Shown: piece by piece, positions 58,487 through 64,000 of the stretch | How positions within the stretch are numbered: position 1 is the first letter of the stretch | How the letters are laid out: each line of letters starts with the position of its first letter | NCBI GenBank assembly: GCA_018873245.2 | Contig: JAEMBT020000001.1 | Location: 8,644,220-8,708,219, forward strand | Source of the DNA: Archegozetes longisetosus | Taxonomy: Eukaryota > Arthropoda > Arachnida > Sarcoptiformes > Trhypochthoniidae | DNA length: 64,000 nt | Direction: 5' to 3' | Notes under the pieces: generated by a model | The model's database searches: none | Told to the model about the DNA's origin: nothing | What the model saw: only the letters and a program-made list of their open reading frames with translations | Made by a program: the position numbers and the translations under genes

Positions 58487-60433
58487 GAGAAAATTGTAAA
58501 CACTTTCGGAACTGCAAACATTATTTTGTTTGATGAAAAGATGTTTTTATTGAAATAGAAACTTGAAATTGTTGACTAAGTCTTTGGACGAATAAAACGC
58601 GATTTCGGTACTACAGTCAAACGCGGTTTGTGAAACTGGCATATAAGATTCAAAACAAACTCTTTACAAGGGCATCACATAAAACCTACGTTTTACCATT
58701 TAACGAATAAATTACTGATGTATTAAAGCTACTAAAACTTTTATATGTTGTTTATTAATTAAAAAAACTCATTTAATTAGCCCAAAAAGCAATTGCATGT
58801 GGTTCTTCTTTTATAGATAACTGACTGTAACTCAAACTTTTTCTTTTGACATCTATTAAGATAAAAAAATCAGTCCAACGACTTCTTAACTCTAACACTG
58901 GAATTAAAATTCAATCAGTGTTTTATTTATAAGTATTTGCACTTAAAGCTAGAGTTTTGGTGCTATAATAGAAAATTAGGTTAAAGTAATCCAAACTTGT
59001 AAAATATATGAATCAGAGTTAGTTATGTATAATGTTGTATTGTATGTGTATATTTAATCGTAATTACCGGGTTATTGCCCAACACTTCGATCTTGAGAAA
59101 GAGAAAAATACTCAAAAGTACTATTCACTTTTAAACTAGTTGTTTCGCATCAAGCTGAGTTAGTTTAAGTTCAAGTCTAGAAAAATTTTCGCAATTTTCA
59201 AATTTATTCACTATCCTGCTATTTAAATCAATTTTTTATGAATAATTTTATCTGAAAATGAATTTTTTAGTCATAGATTTCATTTTTGATTGGCTCTTGG
59301 CACTAATGTTATCGAAGTAATTAAATACCTGTTATTGAGAAGACTAATTAATTCTGAAGTTTCTTACTATTGTCTATGTGCCGATATCAGCTTGAGTTGA
59401 AAGAACATCATTTTCCTAAACATCATTGAGATTATAATTTAATCATTTACTACTTAGTTTTTCTGTTTCTTTTCAACTCAACTGATGACATAATTTGATT
59501 TTCTTTACTCCTAATTTAGGTGTTACCACTTACTCACCTGATTTCGTGACCAATAACTTCAGTGAACTTTTCTGTACTTATAACGAATATATTAAACTAA
59601 ATATAACACTTATTAACTAAATGTCTTGTAGATCTGTTAACTATTTTAAGAACTGACAGAAAATGTCAAATTTTTTACTAAATCCTGTTATTTTTTACCT
59701 AGAATATCATTATTTCTAAGGATTTGAAAACTATTCAACTGTTTTATTGCCAAAATTCAGTTTTCTCCTACTCAATTTATTTTCTGCTTGAATTGCTGAG
59801 ATAACTGAGTCAAATTTCAATTTCAATAACTGCTTTCGATTCTTATGAATTATCTTTAATTTGTGCAAATGCGTGAAATTCAATGATGTAGTGTTTTTAA
59901 GCTACCTTTGGCATAATTTTATGCTCTTCTGATAATTATTAGGTACTATCATCATTCAATTGAGACCAAAGTTAATGATCTATCATTTAGCAAACTTCAT
60001 TAGTAAAAATTATCTAAATTTTCAACATAAATGTAAAGCCTCTCAATCACTGCCTAAGGATTAAAGAAAATTTTACGCAAATTTTCAATCGTGATATTTA
60101 TTAATCTGAATATCAATAAAATGATTGTCACATTTGTAATTAAATTATAAATAAAACTAACTATAATTATCCCAAAATCACGTGTAACAAATAAGGACAT
60201 AACAAATAAGTGGGTAAAAATATCACATATAAATAGCTAACAAATAAATTTGTTAAATAAAAGCTTTAAAATCTATTAACCTCGTTATGGCTCAAATCCA
60301 AAGTTATGAATATTCTGGAGTTTCATAATTAGGGGAGAATTACAGCAAAACAAAAGTTTAAGTAAGTAACTATAAAATATCGGTCTTAAAGAATATTCTA
60401 GATAAAAATTTCAAAAACTAGTTAGAATTGAAG
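58487..60433. other. Intergenic, no features seen
   Basis: AT-rich sequence between the small secreted gene and the chitin-binding gene. It should contain the promoter of the former and the 3' UTR of the latter. No repeats or genes were recognised. Confidence 0.6.
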
Positions 60434-63400
60434 TTAAGATTTTCCACAAATAACATCATTAGAGGGTAAACAATACTGTTTCTTATCATCAAAACGAGTG
60501 CCTTTCGGACAGATATAAGTATCAATTGTATATTCTGTACACTGAAAATAGACCCTGCAATTCTTTTTGACATCAGCAATACCTACACCTACTCTTCCAT
60601 TACATAAAACTTCTCCGGACTCATAGTCAGACTCTTCCATACGGACATCATTTGCATCAGATTCAGAACTAGTCGTCGGTATTCTTTCTGGTATTCTTTC
60701 TGGTATTCTTTCTGGTATTCTTTCTGGTATTCTTTCTGGTATTCTTTCTGGTAATTTTCCGATATAACTCGAATCCTGACCAATAGTGTTCGATGAAGCT
60801 TTGAGTTCTGCATCAGGTTTAACTCTAGGCTTATATTCTGGTATTTTAGGAAATTCTAGAAAATATGCATTTGTTATACGTTTCTGAGAGAAGTCACTGT
60901 TATAGCTTAAAACTTTCAGCAAAATGTCAGTCAATTTTGGGTCAATAGGTCTTATTATAGCTCCAGGAATTGAAGCGATTTCTTGCAGGCTTCTAGCGTT
61001 TGTTACGTCTCCTAAATGTTCGACTTCTACTGCTTGTACGCCTTCTGGAAGGTTTTGCTGTTGAGGTCTTACTATTTCAGAACCGATGACTTGGTTTTCA
61101 TACAATTTCTCATTCTTAATACTCTTTTGTTGGTATAAATTATTTTCAGCTTCATATCTATTATCTTTACCAGAATTAGACTGTTGTTTCAAATCCTTAT
61201 TCTTCGAGTAAGCAAGGTTCTGATTCTTATAATCTCTAAATCCAGAATCTGCTGAATCTTTACCTAAATCAAAACTCTTAACATCCGGAACATTCTGCGA
61301 TTCGGTAGATTTATAATCAGTTTTCGGTTTATGGATTTTAGGCTCAATTCTGTCCCATCGAAAGTTTGTCTGACTCTCAACTTGTTCGTGGTCCCAATTC
61401 TCCATTTGATCCCCAGTTCTCTTCAAGAAGACATCTTTTCGGATGACTTCAGGAGGAACTATTGGTCTCCAGCCTCTCATCGGTTGTTGCCATCTGAATA
61501 GAGATCTGGGTTTCACTTCAACTATAGCCTCTGGAGAAGGGTTTCCGTCACTTCTCTGGAACCAAATCGGAATTTTTCTTAATTGCATTTTTCTATAGTC
61601 TAACTCAATATATCTCTTCTTCCTCATCAGAGATTTCGGTGTTTCCGATTCGCTGATCACTGGTTTGAACGGTTCCTCTTTACAGTTGGTTTTTGAAGAG
61701 ATTTTGCTCTTTTCTGGACTCTATTTATTGGTAAAGAAGAATGAGTTATTCAAGGAATATTTTTCTAAGTCTTAAATTTGATATACTAGTGGAAAGATTT
61801 AATTAAAAGATTAAATAAAAGTGAAAAAATCCCAATAAACTAATCGATAAGTAAAAATGTTTGTTCTTGTAAATATTTACTTTAATATTTGCGTATTGTT
61901 CCGAAATCTGTTGTCGAGGACTATTGGCAGCAAGTCTTAACTGAGTCAATGAACGGGCCTTTGGTGAGTCTTGCAATGGCTTCCTAATTTTAACATTAGT
62001 ATAAAGTGGAATAACTAATTCCCTATTGCCAACATTTTGATCATTGCTGTCATGACTGTAATCGTGAGTGTATTCAATCCTGATGCTTTGATCATCTTTT
62101 AGATCTTGTAGTTTGTGTTGATTTTGATGCAAGGCTTGTACATATGAAGAATAATGTGATTCTGGTTCGTAGTTGAATTGTGGCAAATCAACTATAGCGT
62201 TGGCGAGCCTGGTCTCGTCCATAATCTGATCGTTGATTCCTAGCTCTTCATTATTGTATGGCTGAAGAGGAATATAGTCGTGATGCGGCACTAAAGATGT
62301 TTGAAATTAATGCAAAAGTGATTTTTCAATGAACAACTTTGACTTATATTTGATCACTTAGTGAACAAAATTTATAAATATAATTTTTCATACTTTTTGT
62401 AACTCAGAAAATTATTTGTATCTTAGGATCAAAAAGCTTTTTCACGTATATTTTAATGAAAGTCGATAAAAAGACTTAAGCAAACATAACCATAACACAT
62501 AATAACTCGTTCAAAGCTATTAGAACATTATCAAAAGCCACACTTTGATCGCTTTTGACAATAGTGATACTTTTGATCACTAAAAATACTATAAATGTGA
62601 GTTCATTTTAAACTGTTACCCATCAAAAATCAGTAAAAATATTTTAGACCCCATAAAGGCTTTATCTGAAAGGCTTAAGCTTTAGCAACACTTTAATCAA
62701 TCATTTTGACCTCCAGCCCAGCAAGAGTTAAGAGAAATTATATGATTAAATTCTTGTTTCCTTAATGATATTTTCATCCCACATTACAGTATGCCAGATA
62801 CCTCATCAGAAAATCATTAGTCATTAATGTCTCTCAATAATAATAGTAATAAACTTTCAGAAGAATTGGCAAAATAAACTAAAATTGGTCTCGTTTACTA
62901 AGAGATCAAATGTGTCACTGTTTTGAGAAGCCATATATATGAACTAATTGCATAAATTGAACTCATCTCATTCAAATCTCCTAAAGTTTCCCAGCTTTTA
63001 TCGATCAAAGTATTGAAGGAATAATTTGATAGCACGAAAGATAAAAAAGCAGTTTACAATCAGCATTATCGAAAATCATATTCATTTTTGAGATAAATCA
63101 ATCTAACTGTCGGTTTTAAAAATCTACATAATTTTTATTAAAAGTTATTCAAATTATTATTGACACTAAAAGGCATTTAATCTGATTGATTGACTATTGA
63201 TTCAAAAGTTAGTAATTTATACATATAAACCAAGTAGTTTGTACGAACCTGAATGCAAATCACTCGCTTGTGGAAAGTGTGCCAACTCTGCGGCTAATAT
63301 TTGATCAGGTCTTGGAATGTATGGATTAGGAAACTGATTCAGTAGTTGAGATTCTTGAGTGTGCGGCTCATGAGAGTGTTGATGATGTGCGAGCGGGGGC

Positions 63401-63505
63401 ACTATAGGACGGACTATCGGGGGGACTAATGGGGATCTGATAGGAGGCACTCGGGCTGAAGCTTGAGGTAGGTTTTGGGGTTGAGGCTGACTTTTCTGTT
63501 GCTGT

Positions 63506-63564
<59 letters not shown>

Positions 63565-64000
63565 TTGCTGCTGTTCTTGTTCTTCTCGACCAGGAAGTAA
63601 TATACTTTTCAATTGTTTAAATATGCCTTTGTAGAAATTTTCGTAAAATCTGTGGAACCAATTTGAAAATATGGCTCTTTTAGAGAGTATATTTGTTTCT
63701 GGAGAGAATGGGTTCCGCAGTTTGAAATATGGTGCTATTTTACTGCCGATATTTTCTGTTTTAAGAGAAAACTTTGAAATGTTTCTATACATTTGAACTT
63801 CTTTATATGTATTTTTGTTACCGCTCAGTTCCGATTTTAGTATCTTCGGGTGTGACCGCACGAAGTGCTGTCTTCTCTCCAAAACCGAATTCACCGGTTG
63901 TGGTATTAGACATATTATACCGAAAGGTGTTTTTGTAGTACTCGTCACTTTCGGGTCACCACATATTTGTGCTGCTGTCGGTTCTCCAGCGTAACTTTCT
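60434..64000 (-). CDS. Secreted peritrophin-type (CBM14) chitin-binding protein with polyGln and Pro-rich regions, 5' partial
   Basis: Three exons are visible: 63249 to beyond 64000, 61881-62290 and 60434-61720. The introns are GT-AG (958 and 160 bp), and phases 1 and 0 agree on both sides. The C-terminus is a complete type-2 chitin-binding domain with the six-cysteine pattern (C-NGRVGV..., C-RVYFQ-C, YIC-PKGTRF, QYC, DVIC). Before it come six PERI repeats, a long hydrophilic region, a His/Pro-rich stretch and about 25 consecutive glutamines. The frame is open to the window edge (ICGDPKVTST), so the signal peptide and any further domains lie outside. Such proteins bind chitin in cuticle or gut lining. 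The length (over 770 residues visible) and low-complexity body are unusual for a simple peritrophin and suggest a structural cuticular or mucin-like role, which is inference. Confidence 0.85.
60678..60749 (-). repeat. 12-bp coding minisatellite, six copies (PERI)
   Basis: Six exact or near-exact GGTATTCTTTCT units on the plus strand encode PERI repeats just before the chitin-binding domain. Confidence 0.95.
63503..63577 (-). repeat. Polyglutamine-coding CAG/CAA tract
   Basis: About 25 consecutive Gln codons, mixed CAG and CAA, in the first visible exon of the chitin-binding gene. Codon mixing tends to stabilise such tracts. Confidence 0.95.

Overview
The window is AT-rich eukaryotic DNA from an arthropod. 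The evidence is spliced genes with GT-AG introns, an array of gustatory-receptor-type seven-helix receptors, a DEG/ENaC channel relic, a chitin-binding secreted protein, and many Tc1/mariner, hAT, piggyBac-like and pogo-like DNA transposons. A chelicerate, possibly an acariform mite, would fit the receptor and channel expansions, but that is inference; no species-specific marker was found.

Layout. 1-748 is a foldback element and 749-6621 is non-coding. 6622-16909 (+) is one very large 11-exon gene with a chromodomain at the N-terminus and a chromo shadow domain at the C-terminus, joined by about 2000 residues of low-complexity sequence. 16910-20667 holds inverted repeats and a hAT-type element with a perfect 8-bp target duplication. 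20668-52900 is a minus-strand gustatory receptor array: a relic, four intact paralogs (A at 22874, B at 27656, C at 34800, D at 43111) and a second relic. Each intact receptor has one long exon plus two short 3' exons that carry the last membrane segment. Repeats fill the space between receptors: two mariner/Tc1 transposase relics, a pogo-type DNA-binding fragment next to a 20-bp satellite, piggyBac-like and hAT-like MITEs, and a young tandem duplication (about 30160-40376 against 40377-46460). Comparing the two duplicates gives empty sites that date several insertions.

48946-50555 is a hAT-like element carrying a second TIR element, and that inner element contains three exons of a hexokinase gene with their introns. 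53134-54296 (-) is a broken DEG/ENaC gene. 55610-57194 is a Tc3-like element with very long inverted ends. 57925-58486 (-) is a two-exon gene for a small secreted protein. 60434-64000 (-) is the 3' part of a secreted peritrophin-type chitin-binding protein that runs off the right edge.

The main points of interest are the giant HP1/Polycomb-like hybrid, the hexokinase gene fragment inside a transposon, the short receptor 3' exons with a degenerate signature motif, and a gene-conversion-like mosaic in receptor D.
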